Assembly: GCA_947396885.1 (NCBI GenBank)
Contig: OX377204.1
Coordinates: 23,133,706-23,197,705 of the forward strand
Direction: 5' to 3'
DNA: 64,000 nt
From: Heligmosomoides polygyrus polygyrus
Taxonomy: Eukaryota > Nematoda > Chromadorea > Rhabditida > Heligmosomidae
This document shows positions 11,423-22,100 of the stretch, piece after piece. The position numbers and the translations under genes are program-made. The notes below the pieces were generated by a model that was not told where the DNA came from, ran no database searches, and saw only the letters and a program-made list of their open reading frames with translations. Each line of letters opens with the position of its first letter. The first letter of the stretch is position 1.

Positions 11423-12672
11423 TTAGGTTGAGTCATAAATTTTGCAACATTTTTGTTTTTTCTGGAATTCAAAGTAAACCCGCTGAAGTATTATACTTTG
11501 TTTGAAAGCTTTTAACCTGGTGATCATTCTGAGTTATGAATCGTTAGTTTTTCTTGCGTTGTTGAAACGTTTTATTCTTAGAGCGATGACCACTTAAAGT
11601 GAAAAAGTGTGTGGTTTCATTTTCAATTAGTTCAAGCTTGGCAGCAACCTAGCGTCGGGGGTCAGGCACATCCAGGAAGTCACTGGCACGTTTATTCCTA
11701 ACCGAATAAATTATTGGGGATGGTACCAGAAGTTCACTTCTGCTGAGAAGGGCAAAAAAGGCAGACTACTCCCGAAAAGACCACGACCAACTGCTGTAAA
11801 CAAAGGCACCTGCGTAAACTCATTAACTCGAATTCCTCTCAAATCGCACTAGGACCGGTTTTACCTCCCAGTGAACCACCGCTCGACGGCTGCAGAAGAT
11901 TGGAAGGTCGCCGAAATCGTCTTCGCCAGTGCCTCATGCGTTGACCGAATCCCAAGTGAATCGTTGTGCTTTCCGACTGCCGAGAGCTCTGGCACCGGCT
12001 CAAGCGAGGATGCCTGGATCGAGACCCTGCAGCAATGAAAAGGGGATGCTTCACTGCAACTGCAAAGCTGGAAAGCAATAGCTGGAACGCGGGGAGCTGG
12101 GAGTTTTGACGTCAAAACCAGAACTAACCAACCGAAAGAAGGCCTGTTGTGAGTTTGCTGAGTGTGTAGTGGTCCAGTGCACCGGGAGCTGCTCCTCGTA
12201 GTCAAACCATCCTCGGCGCTCGCTTTGGCCAGAAACTCGACTATTTTCAGCAAAAATTAGTGGAGAAAGAAGTCGATACGAGCCAATGCTTCATCCACCA
12301 GGGCAACGGCCGACGCTTGAGGCACTTCAGACGCTGGGAAAAATCTAGGAATTGGGCTCAACCAAAATCAAGCAACCACCATACACTCCGGACATTGCGC
12401 CGGGACCGCCATCTACTCCAATCAATGGACCACTTCCTCCATGGTAGGCGCATCGCCGAAGTCGATGAGGTCACTAAGGTGGTACACGACTTCTTTAGAT
12501 CGAAGCCGACCAAATTCTACAGAGATGTAATCCACTCAGTGCATGAAGAGCGGAAGAAACTCGTTGAGAATAGCGTCAACTACTTCGTTTGAGACATTCA
12601 TTTTCCTTTTGAGGTATAATCTCATTTTTGCTGGAAGACAAATTTTGTTGCGAAATTTATAACTCGACCTAA
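11423..12672 (+). mobile_element. mariner element B, degenerate
   Basis: About 1250 bp with ~27-bp inverted termini: TTAGGTTGAGTCATAAAT after TA at 11421-11422, and ATTTATAACTCGACCTAA at the right end. On the + strand, broken transposase frames begin near 11587 (SEKVCGFIFN, stop, FKLGSN) and end with RHLLQSMDHFLHGRR (the third-aspartate region) and FFRSKPTKFYRD near 12430-12520. The transposase has many frameshifts. It belongs to the same family as element A but in the opposite orientation; both share an identical premature TAG after FIFN. Confidence 0.88.
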
Positions 12673-13287
12673 CATGCTTTATTCTTTCTGTTCTGATTTT
12701 CGTGGATCTCCACGTATAAATAAATAAATAAATAAATAAACTATAGCGATAACCTGATGATGAAAAGGTCAGTGTTACGCCTTCCCGACTGCGCTGCCAC
12801 GCGCCCTATTAATCGGGCAGTAGTGTTCAGCAAATTTGTTATCGAACTTCGAAGTCGTGGGACTAAAAGTTGCCATACCCTAGCCCTACGATTAGCGAAG
12901 AGTGGTCGAGAGAAATGCAAGGAGATCAATACCACGAGACGGATCAAAAAAGCCACGTTTTGTAGCAGTTATAGAGTTAGTAAGCTAAACGAAATGCGTT
13001 CTCTGTCGTAATCCGAAGACTCGAAAAGACGAATATCAGAAAAGATTGCGGTTTCCTTCGGATGTAGCCATTTCAAGTGGCTACATGGCGCCAACCGCCG
13101 TCGGAGATCTCAGGGATCCCGTGTAAACAAACTGCATCTCGTTTTACCTTTTATCTCCGACAGAGTCACTGCTGGAATTCATAGAGTTATTGTAAAAGCA
13201 CAAGTGGAGAACGACGTTATTTTAGTGAATATTCCTAAGGACAACTTTAGACGGACGGCAGTTGGTACGAATTAGACTCTATAATAA
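12673..13287. other. Unassigned sequence with an AAAT tail
   Basis: Starts with an AAAT microsatellite (about 12717-12740), likely the tail of an inserted element. It holds an 84-residue + strand frame at 12757-13011 that matches no family I recognise. Confidence 0.35.
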
Positions 13288-13590
13288 GGATAAAGGATAA
13301 AGGACAGCGTTACTCAATCCCTTCTGGGATGCGCCAGCGCATTCTACTTCAGCGGGATGTCGTGGAGGCGACACGAATGCGTATTTGGCCATACAATGAC
13401 TTGCGGTGGCCAGCCGATGAACAAGTCAGCGCTTTATCCTTCCCAGACAAGTCTGGTGCCAATTCACCGACCCCGGAGGGATGGAAGGCTTGGTTGGCCT
13501 GGGCGGGAGATCCGAACCAGGAACCTGGTATCGGGTGCACGCGACAGTCGCACCTCCTCCGACTGCGCTACACGTGCCCTTAGACTCTAC
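13288..13590 (-). repeat. tRNA-derived SINE, complete copy
   Basis: Read on the - strand, it begins with a tRNA-like head GGGCACGTGTAGCGCAGTCG (box A) and GGTTCCTGGTTCGGATCTC (box B) between 13580 and 13505. A ~200-bp unrelated body follows, ending in GGGATTGAGTAACGCTGTCC. The same order is seen at 33893-34165 (+ strand) and 49268-49525 (- strand), with fragments elsewhere. This is a pol III-type SINE of about 300 bp, not a functional tRNA gene. Confidence 0.85.
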
Positions 13591-13599
13591 GATAGGCAG

Positions 13600-14050
13600 T
13601 GCATTTCGGAACACTGCGCTATATGCTCAAATGGTAGTTTAGAGGATTGCTCAAAGATAGGAGCAATTTATCAGATTTAGTGTCCGGCATGGAACGCAAA
13701 ATATATCGAGGAGACGGAACGAGCACTAGGAATTCGCCTAAGGGAACATCTATCTGGGAAACGACGTGGATTGCACACCAGCCCACTTGAAAAACAGGGT
13801 TGATGCGCATAACGGGAATGCCTTCGAGGTGAACCGCGCAATTTTGGCCATTGAGGAAGATACTTCCGCTGGGAAAGCGTTAGAGGCATTCTCGGTTTTC
13901 GCAAGAAATCCAGTGATGAACAACCGAAAAGAGTGTCCTTCTGTGACGAGTGACTTCCTGCCGTTTGTGTATCACTGTGAACTGTAGAAGACCGTTCGTG
14001 ACAGTAACACACAATGTGTCTCCCTTTACTGGTCAAATTACGTGGGCGAA
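13600..14050 (+). mobile_element. Penelope-like element, GIY-YIG endonuclease remnant
   Basis: CPAWNAKYIEETERALGIRL followed by REHLSGKRRGLH (13680-13775) lines up with CNEKYIGETGRPLWVR in the copy at 8110. Downstream, ARNPVMNNRKE (near 13905) parallels AFKNPAINRRE in that copy. Several frameshifts and stops; no reverse transcriptase is present. Confidence 0.75.
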
Positions 14051-14394
14051 CCAGCCCCTGCGGAGTTTCCTACTGGTAAGTTCGTTTCGTTCATTTGGAC
14101 TCGTGCTGCGGTCGTAAGTGTGGGTCGCAAATTCTAGGGCTCTTAACACTCTTGGTGTAGGGGAGCGCAAAATTCTTACACACCACATTCAGGCCTCTGA
14201 AGACGACGTGATATATCATCTAAAGACCTCATCTGGCTCAATATGCACTAACCAGTGGTAAGTGACAACCGGAAGGCTGATTTGCACATTCTGGAGATGG
14301 ACCAAGGCAACAAGTCTCGGTGATTTTCTTGAATGAACTTACGCTGGAAAAGCGAAAACTCTTCTTTTCCGAGGTCAAGGATGACCCTTAGGTT

Positions 14395-14720
14395 ACAAAA
14401 CCGAAAAGGCGTCCACCCAACCACCACGAACCCGCGGTGGAGTCGAACCCGCCAGCGTTCTCCCACGAGTATGCATCGCTAATCACTCGGCCACCCATTC
14501 CCCGACGTGCGCGCTGTTCATGATTCATTTGAATGTAGGTACCCTTCAGCTTTTTTAGGAGAACCTAGGAACCTATCAGTTTGCTATGATCCGACTATAA
14601 TTAAAACTCCAAACCTTCGCAGGTTAATTTCTGAGCACTACAAGGCCATCAAGTCCTCATTTCTGCCTACCTGCACTGAAGTGTCACAATTTTTCGCCAT
14701 TGATGACCTACCCAGATGCA
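14395..14720 (-). repeat. Single arm of the tRNA-containing foldback family
   Basis: On the - strand a tRNA-like segment runs GGCCGAGTGATTAGCGATGC (box A region) to GCGGGTTCGACTCCACCG (box B). The neighbouring bases to 14720 (ATGATTCATTTGAATGTAGG, CGACTATAATTAAAACTCC, TTTCTGAGCACTACA) match the right arm of the palindrome at 54036-55235. Here only one arm is present. Confidence 0.65.
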
Positions 14721-16269
14721 GCCGAAAATTTGAAAACACTCACGGTGCCTCCCACTCAATCCGTTACTACAACCCTCAATAGGTTAATTTCAAATCTCCC
14801 TTTGAGACCAGGATCACAGGTTATCCCTGCCAAGCGTCTATCCCTATTACACTTTGGTAGATTTTTCATGGTTTGCCAAACGCATGTCCTAGAAATCTTT
14901 ACTAATAGGACGCGGATGAAGACCTCATGGGAACAGAGGCTTTCCGAGAGACACCATTAGTTCAGCGAAATCCATAAGAAATGCGCCATGCTTTACTTTG
15001 ACAAAGTGCCGGCTTTTTCAAAGCGCAGTTGAGGAGATGATCATTCCTTGAAGCTGAGGGCTTAGGCAACCAGCCTCTCCTGCGAAAAATGGTCCGTCGA
15101 CCGGGAGAATGATGATTTGTGACACCTTTGGAGACGCTCGCACCCCAGTACCTTTCTTGCGACCTGCATCGACACCTCTCACTCCCTGACTTCCTACGGG
15201 AAAACGTCAGGAGGAAGGCCAACTGGCCAAACTAGCCATAAGGGATCTAGATATGTAGTTCTCAATCAGAGTATCTTTTATGCTGATTTCCTTACGAAGT
15301 GCTGCGTCATGAACTATCGGATTTGTTCCAGTGTTTTTATAACTTGCTAGAGAGCTGCTAGAGTTGTCTAAGCAATCGACAGCAGCTTTCCCAAGAATCC
15401 TTCTATTTCATGGGCTCCACTTCTAGACGCGAAACAGTAGAGTTACGGCTCTGACGTGAAAACGTTCAGTCGTCCTTTCCTACTACACTTAGAACTCCGA
15501 TCTTCTTCCATAACCGCGTCTCGAACCTTCCTTCCTCCTTGATCACGGTATGGCTGCCGCATCATGTCGTCCACGTCGTCATTCACGTGAATTAGAGAGG
15601 CCGAGCCGAGGGCGTTTGCATAGAAATTGCTTAATTTCTTCAGTGTCTTCATCTACTTTCTATCACCCCCATGAAACTGGAGACCTCAGCATCTGGGGCA
15701 CAAGTGCAGTTTTACCGTCGCTAGTACTTTTGCCTTTTTTCATTTTCAGCTTGTCCAATAGTCTTCAAGATACTCCACAACAACAGTTAGCAACTCCTAC
15801 TCGTTTTCTTGCAGCACTACCTCTTCACAGTTCGTCGACGTCGGCTCCTCAAAACAGTAGCGGGCAGAGGGGGGGGGGGGGGGGGTTAACGCAGCTGTTT
15901 CAATACCTGTAGCTGTATTGAATGGATAGACAGCTCGGGAAGATTCTGCTGAGCTACACTTTCGTTCAGGTCAAGAAAGAGCTCTATAAAAATCACCCAC
16001 ACCACTCTAAGAAAGAACCTTCTGTAGATCTAAATGATTGACTTCGAGGGCTGACTCCATGCTCATATTTTTAACAATTCAAGTAGATTTGCTTTGTCAT
16101 TGTTTTCCTTCTTTCGGCGGTAACCCGATAACATGTCACCGTTCATGTTGCTAGCAGATATTACAGTTGTGTTTAGTTTTCTTTTCCGATGTACACCTTA
16201 TGTACCGTCGGTGAATACATAAATAAATAAAAGTTCATTCAAAAATGCCTCTGTAAGTCACGCCTTAAC
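14721..16269. other. Unassigned sequence with a 17-G run
   Basis: No supported gene. A 120-residue + frame (15550-15912) and a 69-residue - frame (15443-15652) overlap and match nothing known. The run of 17 G at 15869-15885 is the longest homopolymer in the window. An AAATA-type tail near 16215 probably ends an interspersed element. Confidence 0.35.
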
Positions 16270-17539
16270 CCTAGGTACGGGTTACACTCCATTTTCACTA
16301 TAAACTGGGCACATTTAAATGAATGTGTCAACATTAAATTGACGCTACATTAATTATCTTGACATTATATTCAACATTAAATGTGTCACATTAAATTCTA
16401 AATTGGGACATCCTCCATTATGAAATGAATCTCTTTAAAATTACCTTGGACATGTATTAAGGAACTTAAAATGAAATCTCAACCCAAAATGTACAAAATG
16501 GCCTTGAACTTCTATTTTTGAATTCACGTCATTTTAATTATTCCTTCCCTCAATGCAAGCTCGATATCTATGCAACTGCCCTGTTAGAACGTTCACAATT
16601 TTTTAATAGTTTTTTAATGTACCGGAATGTTTTACGCTTATCTTCAACCAAAATGTGAAAATAATTCCGGTGTGTAGTGCGATCAGATTACGCCATCGCC
16701 TATTACGAGTAAAATAATGCAGTTTCGCATTGTGTGGCTCCAGGCGAGCAATATTTTCACTATCAGTCAAAAATATAGCGCAGTTCTGGAAGAGAGTATG
16801 GAGAACCATTTCGTACGACGAGGCACACCGAAAGTGTTATGATTTTTTGGACTTAAAAAAAGCACTTAAATGGGAAATTTATTTCCCTTACTTCGTCTTC
16901 CCTTAAACGTGTCCAGCTCAAAAAGTTTAAAAGAGTTTGTTTCGATTTGCAAAGCATCTAGAAATCTATTGAATGTCCTTTCTGTCTCAGCCTCTACAAC
17001 CACTGAAAAGTCTTTAAAAAGTAACTCTAAAACTCTCTGAAAAGTAGCTCTCTGGTGCTCCAGCACAATAGGGATGGCAGATGGTAGACAACCGTTTTAA
17101 ATTTAATCCGAAATACTCGGTGCTCTGACGGGAACTCCATGGCTCATTTATTTTATTGGATACGCGAGACCGAGCACTGTCAAAGTGCTTTCCTCCACGG
17201 GCTCACGACCAATTTTGAAACCAAATTATTGACCACCTATTTATATAAAAAAATTCTGTCGCAAGACGCGGTATTCATTCGTAAATCAATAAAACTCTCT
17301 TATTTTTCTTTTTTTCATGACTCGATGGCAATTGTTCCCGATCATCTGGAAATAGCGCCGATCAGACCAAAGAAGAGACCTTCAAAAGATGGATTCGCCG
17401 CCAATTTCTGCAAGAAAATGGTCAGTTTTATTTCACTACGCAATCATAATCTTGATTTTATTATGTTATCCAATAAATAACGTTGTTTTTTCACCGTTAA
17501 CTTCAACTGGACGAGTTTTATCAAAACTTTATTTTCAGC
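16270..17539. other. AT-rich repeat copy, then unassigned sequence
   Basis: 16270-16520 is the AT-rich dispersed repeat. 16600-17480 has short frames on both strands, the longest 113 residues (17139-17480, +), with no recognisable domain. Confidence 0.35.
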
Positions 17540-17884
17540 CAACAATATAATCGCCTTCATTAACAACAACCTTTCGACATCTAGTGTGCAAATTCTCAAT
17601 ACCGAAATGAAAAAATGTTGGGTATTTCTGCAAAATATCTGGGCATAGCACTTTGAACATCGTCTAAATGCGAGATCGGGAGCTATGGTCGGTGAAGCAG
17701 AACCCCCAACCTAACTCGTTACTCTTTTTCGCCGGATACTTTTCCACAAAACAATTGTTCACTCGATCCAGTTGTTCACCGTGAAGATCTGCGTCAACAG
17801 TTTGTCCAGGTTATAGCACTTCAAACTGACTAATTTCACTGACATCCTACCAAACACGCTGAAACGACTTTTTTCGATGTAAAG

Positions 17885-17962
17885 GTGGCTGGCTGTCTCT
17901 AAGTGGATCACCAAGATGTGCGGCTTCGCAGTACTTCTTGGTGATCCACTTAGAGACAGCCA
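17885..17962. repeat. Local inverted duplication inside mariner C
   Basis: A ~28-bp perfect inverted pair (CTGGCTGTCTCTAAGTGGAT... and its complement) flanks a ~19-nt spacer. The right arm is native transposase sequence (it encodes HWLSLSGSPR on the - strand); the left arm is an inverted copy of it, added beside it. Confidence 0.9.
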
Positions 17963-18270
17963 GTGCTTTTCGCGGATTGGGTTAAGGTACAAAACCCATT
18001 TTTCGTCTCCTATGATCAGTCGAAAAACGGGTTTGTAAGGTGTCGTTGGAGCAGTGCGTTTCGGAGCGTCGATCGGTTAGCTCGCTTCTTGACGGACAGA
18101 TTCTGATGTACCCAAACACCTGCCCTGCACACTTTGCCAATCGAGCGTAGATGGATGGTTTGCGTGAGGACACTCCATATTTCCTCCACTGTTTGACAAG
18201 GGTTTGCCTCCATCTCTGCCCTTAGCATGTCGTTGCCAAATGTTGCAGGCCTTCCTGATCGAGAAGAGTA

Positions 18271-18773
18271 AAGCCCCTTTCAGACCGGCACAGTGGCGGC
18301 GGCGGCGGCCATCGCCGCTCCAGCGGCAGGTGGAGGGGCGGTGTCCTTTCTCGCCGCCTAGGGGTCGCGGCGGCCGCCGCCAGGCTAATTCCGTTTGGGG
18401 CGCGCGTGCGCGCAGCGGTCTCGCAACGGGGCAAAGAGGAGAGGATGACCTTCGATGACGCCGATTTCTCTCGGCTGGCGTGGAGCCGAGCATTGTCCGC
18501 AGTGTGCACACAGCGCAGCACACTCCACGTCTCGATGTGCCGTCGCTCTCGCCGCCCTTCAAAAAATGACCCCAGTCATTTCGGGCGGCGGCCAAGGCGG
18601 CGGCGCCGCCGTGGGCGTTGCGGGGCGTGGCCGCGGCGACTTGGCCGCTGCGGGTCTGGAAACCCCACCACCGCCGTGGCCGCCGCTCGGGCACGTCATC
18701 GCCGCCGCCTCCCTATGCTAAACCATTGGTCCGCGGCCGCCGCCGCCGCCACTGTGCCGGTCTGAAAGGGCCT
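18271..18773. mobile_element. GC-rich MITE inserted in mariner C
   Basis: A 503-bp, very GC-rich element with inverted ends CCCTTTCAGACCGGCACAGT and, on the other side, ACTGTGCCGGTCTGAAAGGG, each running on into a GGC repeat tract. TA flanks both ends (18269-18270 and 18774-18775). Removing the element with one TA joins the mariner coding sequence in frame (FDLS, then YSSRSGRP), which fixes the insertion site and the 2-bp target duplication. The 205- and 119-residue frames inside are by-products of high GC content. Confidence 0.92.
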
Positions 18774-19190
18774 TAAGAAAGATCAAAATTGCTGCAACTG
18801 CACTTGGAAGACGATCCATCTTTGGCATTTGCGAATGTCCAATGCACCGCGATATACATCGCATATATTTTTGGTAGCAACGTACTCTTACGAGACTCGA
18901 AAAGCATAAAACCGGTCGTACCTCTCTGAAATTTGGCTGACCATTTTTCCTGAACTTGCAAACAAAAAATTTAATAGATAGTTGAGTTTCATTTATCTTA
19001 TAATAACTTAGGCACACATTTGAAGTACACATATTAGTCGATAAATAATAAGCAAATATAGCAATGCACAAAAAACGAGATTACTTATTGGATGTCCTAA
19101 TAAGAGGCGAAGAAATATGTAGGTCATAAGCAGTGCGAAAGTAGTATAATGATTATAGCGATTTTAATTAATAATAAAACGTAATTTCAG

Positions 19191-22100
19191 CGATTTCGTG
19201 CTGCACTGGTACACCTGGGCCTCGTCGTCACTTGCGTTGCCTACATCGTGCTCGGTGCTTACCTCTTTCAAACCATAGAGCGACCAATCGAACTTCAAAA
19301 AAGGGCGGAGGCCCTGAACGTGTTCGACCGGCTCCAGAACGTGGGTGTTTGCCTGTCGTCGAGAGCGTAGCCCAGCTAATCCCCTCTTCCAGGAGTTCAT
19401 GTCGAACGTCAGTGAACGCGGCGACGACGTGGAGCGGATGGTCGACTCCTACATAGAGAGCATTCTGCTGCTGTTCGAGAATCCGCACTACGCTCACGTG
19501 TTCGAGACCCACTTCACGAATCAGTCGCTCGACAAGGACATCTGGACGTTTCCGGCGGCCGTGCTCTTCACCACGACTACTGTCATTCCCGTTGGTTCGT
19601 GTGGGTCACGGTTTCACCTTGCTCTTGATTCTTACCGCTAGACATGGCTGTTGAGGATCTACGTCTTTACAGGATATGGAAATGTCTGTCCTAGCTCGGA
19701 GCTCGGCAAGTTGTTGCTGATCATCTACGGAATTATTGGGATACCTTTGGCACTGGTTACGATGGCCGACACGGGCAAATTCCTCAGCAGATTTGTTACC
19801 GTTTGGTTTGATGAGGTAATAGCTCACTGTGGAAGCTTATTTAAGGAGTGGTGTCGTGTCCTTGAGTTTTATCTGTCCGCTGAGGTCTGACGTATGTACA
19901 CAATTTTCCATCAAATTTGACACTTTTCAAATCAAAATTGGACGCTTTTTAAAGCAAGCTTAATGTTCTTAAAATCAGCCTGAACGAATCAAAACGAGCA
20001 TTTTCAAGGCTTTTCCAGTAGAGACTCTCCAACAAGGTTAAAATGATTTTTTGTTCGAAGGAAGTTTAGCAATACTTTCTCTGAAATTTTTTAATTCACC
20101 TGACCCAAAATATGAAGACGCTGTTAGGAATTTTTAAAAATTCTAACATGCAATTAAAAATAAATATTCCAACTTTCTTTTAAAGCGAAGGCAGCAATCA
20201 ATAAGTTCATGAAAAGAAGAGATCGGGCCATGTAATCGATTAGATCGTCATGATTTTTATTCCACTGATAAAAAAATGTTCGCGGAAACTAACACATGTA
20301 AACGCTACGACAAGGACAGTTATACATTTTAAAAATATAAAACCTCACAGCTCTGCCTCAGGTAAACAGCATTACACTATAAATCAAAAAAACAGCGACT
20401 ATTTAGTCGAGGTCATGGCGCAACCTCGTCTTTTAATACATTAAGTAGTTCTCACCACCATGTGCTTTAAAGCTAATTTATTTCATTGTTTTTTTTTTAC
20501 TTTAAATATAAATTTAATAAAATTCAGTTACTAGGGCAGGTAAATTTAAAAATTTCCAGAGAGGTTACACTACCTTCTCCTCGAACAAAAAATTATTCTA
20601 ACCGTTTTCAGGGGGTTTAATGCGGAGAAAGTTTATTTTGAATTGAATTATTTTTGATTTTTTTGGAAGTTTTTCAGTTTGATATTAATTAGAAGCGTCA
20701 AGCATGCTTAAAATGGTGTCCAGATTGATTTAAAAAGTGTGCAATTTGACGCAAGAATGGTATGCATCCGATGACCGAGGTATGAATGTAATCCGCCTAT
20801 TTTCACTCTATCCCGTCAAGGCGCTGACCTCTTCAGTGTGTGATGGGAGGCAGCAGCAACATAGTAGAGACTATGACAACTCCAAAGAATTGCCATTCAT
20901 CAAGCAGTGGGCATAGGTACTGTAAGGGAATAGTACCTACCAGCCGCAGTGGGTAGTGGGTACGAATCGTATCCATGAAAAGAATCAAGGATAATGTAGT
21001 ATAGAGTCTCTCGCGAGAAGAGCTGATCTCACTGGAGCGCCATTTTGATAATGGGGCGCGAATCCTCGCCCGTATGCGGATATACCCACGACGATCGTTG
21101 GGTATTCTCCACCCACGGATTTACCCACGATGTGGCGGCTAAGGTTTATCATGAATGCCTCGTCCTATGTCTACTCCTATACACCGCATACCAGCGAATG
21201 CAACGTTGATGAATCCAGCCACTGATGGGTAACTGACCGTTGCATTCCTACTGCGCGGACTTCTATGTATCGGTTCCCCAGATCCAAATTAAGATACATT
21301 TACGGAAAAAAGGCCCCTGGGTCTTTTTTCATGCAAGACGATGCGCAACCGTTTTAGCAACTTTGCCAACAAATTGTTTCCAGTCCATGGCATGGCCAAC
21401 CGGCCTGTTTCTCTCACTGCTCTGCTTCTACCCAGTGATCGGCGGGCTGCTTTTCCATCATTTTGCAGACCTCGAGTTCCGAGACGCGATATACTTCAGC
21501 TTCACTTCAATATTCACCATTGGATTCGGAGACTTGATGGTGAGCCTTGCCGTCGTGGGTCTACAATTCATAGCATTCAATAGACCACAGTGCTTTCAGC
21601 CGAGCATCAATGTGATCTACCTGGTGTTCTTCCTTATCTTCGGGGTGATTCTGGTGACAATCACTATCGACTTTGTGGCCGCTGAAGTGATCGACCGTAT
21701 TCACTACATGGGACGACATGTCGGCAAGGCTCGAGAAATCGCGGGGAAGATGATGCAGGTTCGTCCTCTTCTACGTGGAGTACGTATGCCGTGTTAGGCC
21801 TATGGTATACTCCAGCAGGGATCGGATTCATCAACGACTAACCCATGGGTATAGGGGTAGAGATACCCCCAATGAAGCCTGCGTCTCTGACTCCTGCCTT
21901 ATCTCTACCTGACTCTCATCTTATCTCTACCCCTTATACCCCGCATACCCACGGGTTAATTGTTGATAAACCCGGCCCCAGGAGTGTCTGCGGACGGGCG
22001 CAAATCGTGCCGGCAACCTCACCTGGCCAATCGCCGCGCCCCGCCCAGCGGACGACAGCTTGCGTGATGCACTGCACCACGGAAGGCTGTCGTCCTGCGG

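Larger units (their letters stand above)
17540..18960 (-). mobile_element. Degenerate mariner element C
   Basis: The - strand transposase fragments appear in order. CSNFDLS comes near 18785, and after a MITE interruption SRSGRPATFGNDMLRAEMEA at about 18265-18210 (end of the DNA-binding half). Then come EEIWSVLTQ, HLRSIGKVCRAGVWVHQNL, DEKWVLYLNPIREKHW (first catalytic aspartate region, near 17975), LPGQTVDADLHGEQLDRVN near 17800, and a degenerate C-terminus ending near 17545. Reading frames shift several times and an 85-bp hairpin lies inside, so it is dead. It lies in the intron just upstream of the first K+ channel exon seen here. Confidence 0.85.

Noticed and set aside
18077..18694. 205-residue - strand frame, the longest in the window
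   Set aside because: It lies mostly inside the GC-rich MITE; high GC removes stops. The composition (Arg/Ala/Gly-rich) and overlap with mariner coding sequence in another frame show it is not a gene.
21240..21797. 185-residue single-exon channel fragment
   Set aside because: It reads through a 60-nt intron (21540-21599) that happens to be in frame, and starts upstream of the true exon; the spliced model restores GDLMPS across the join.
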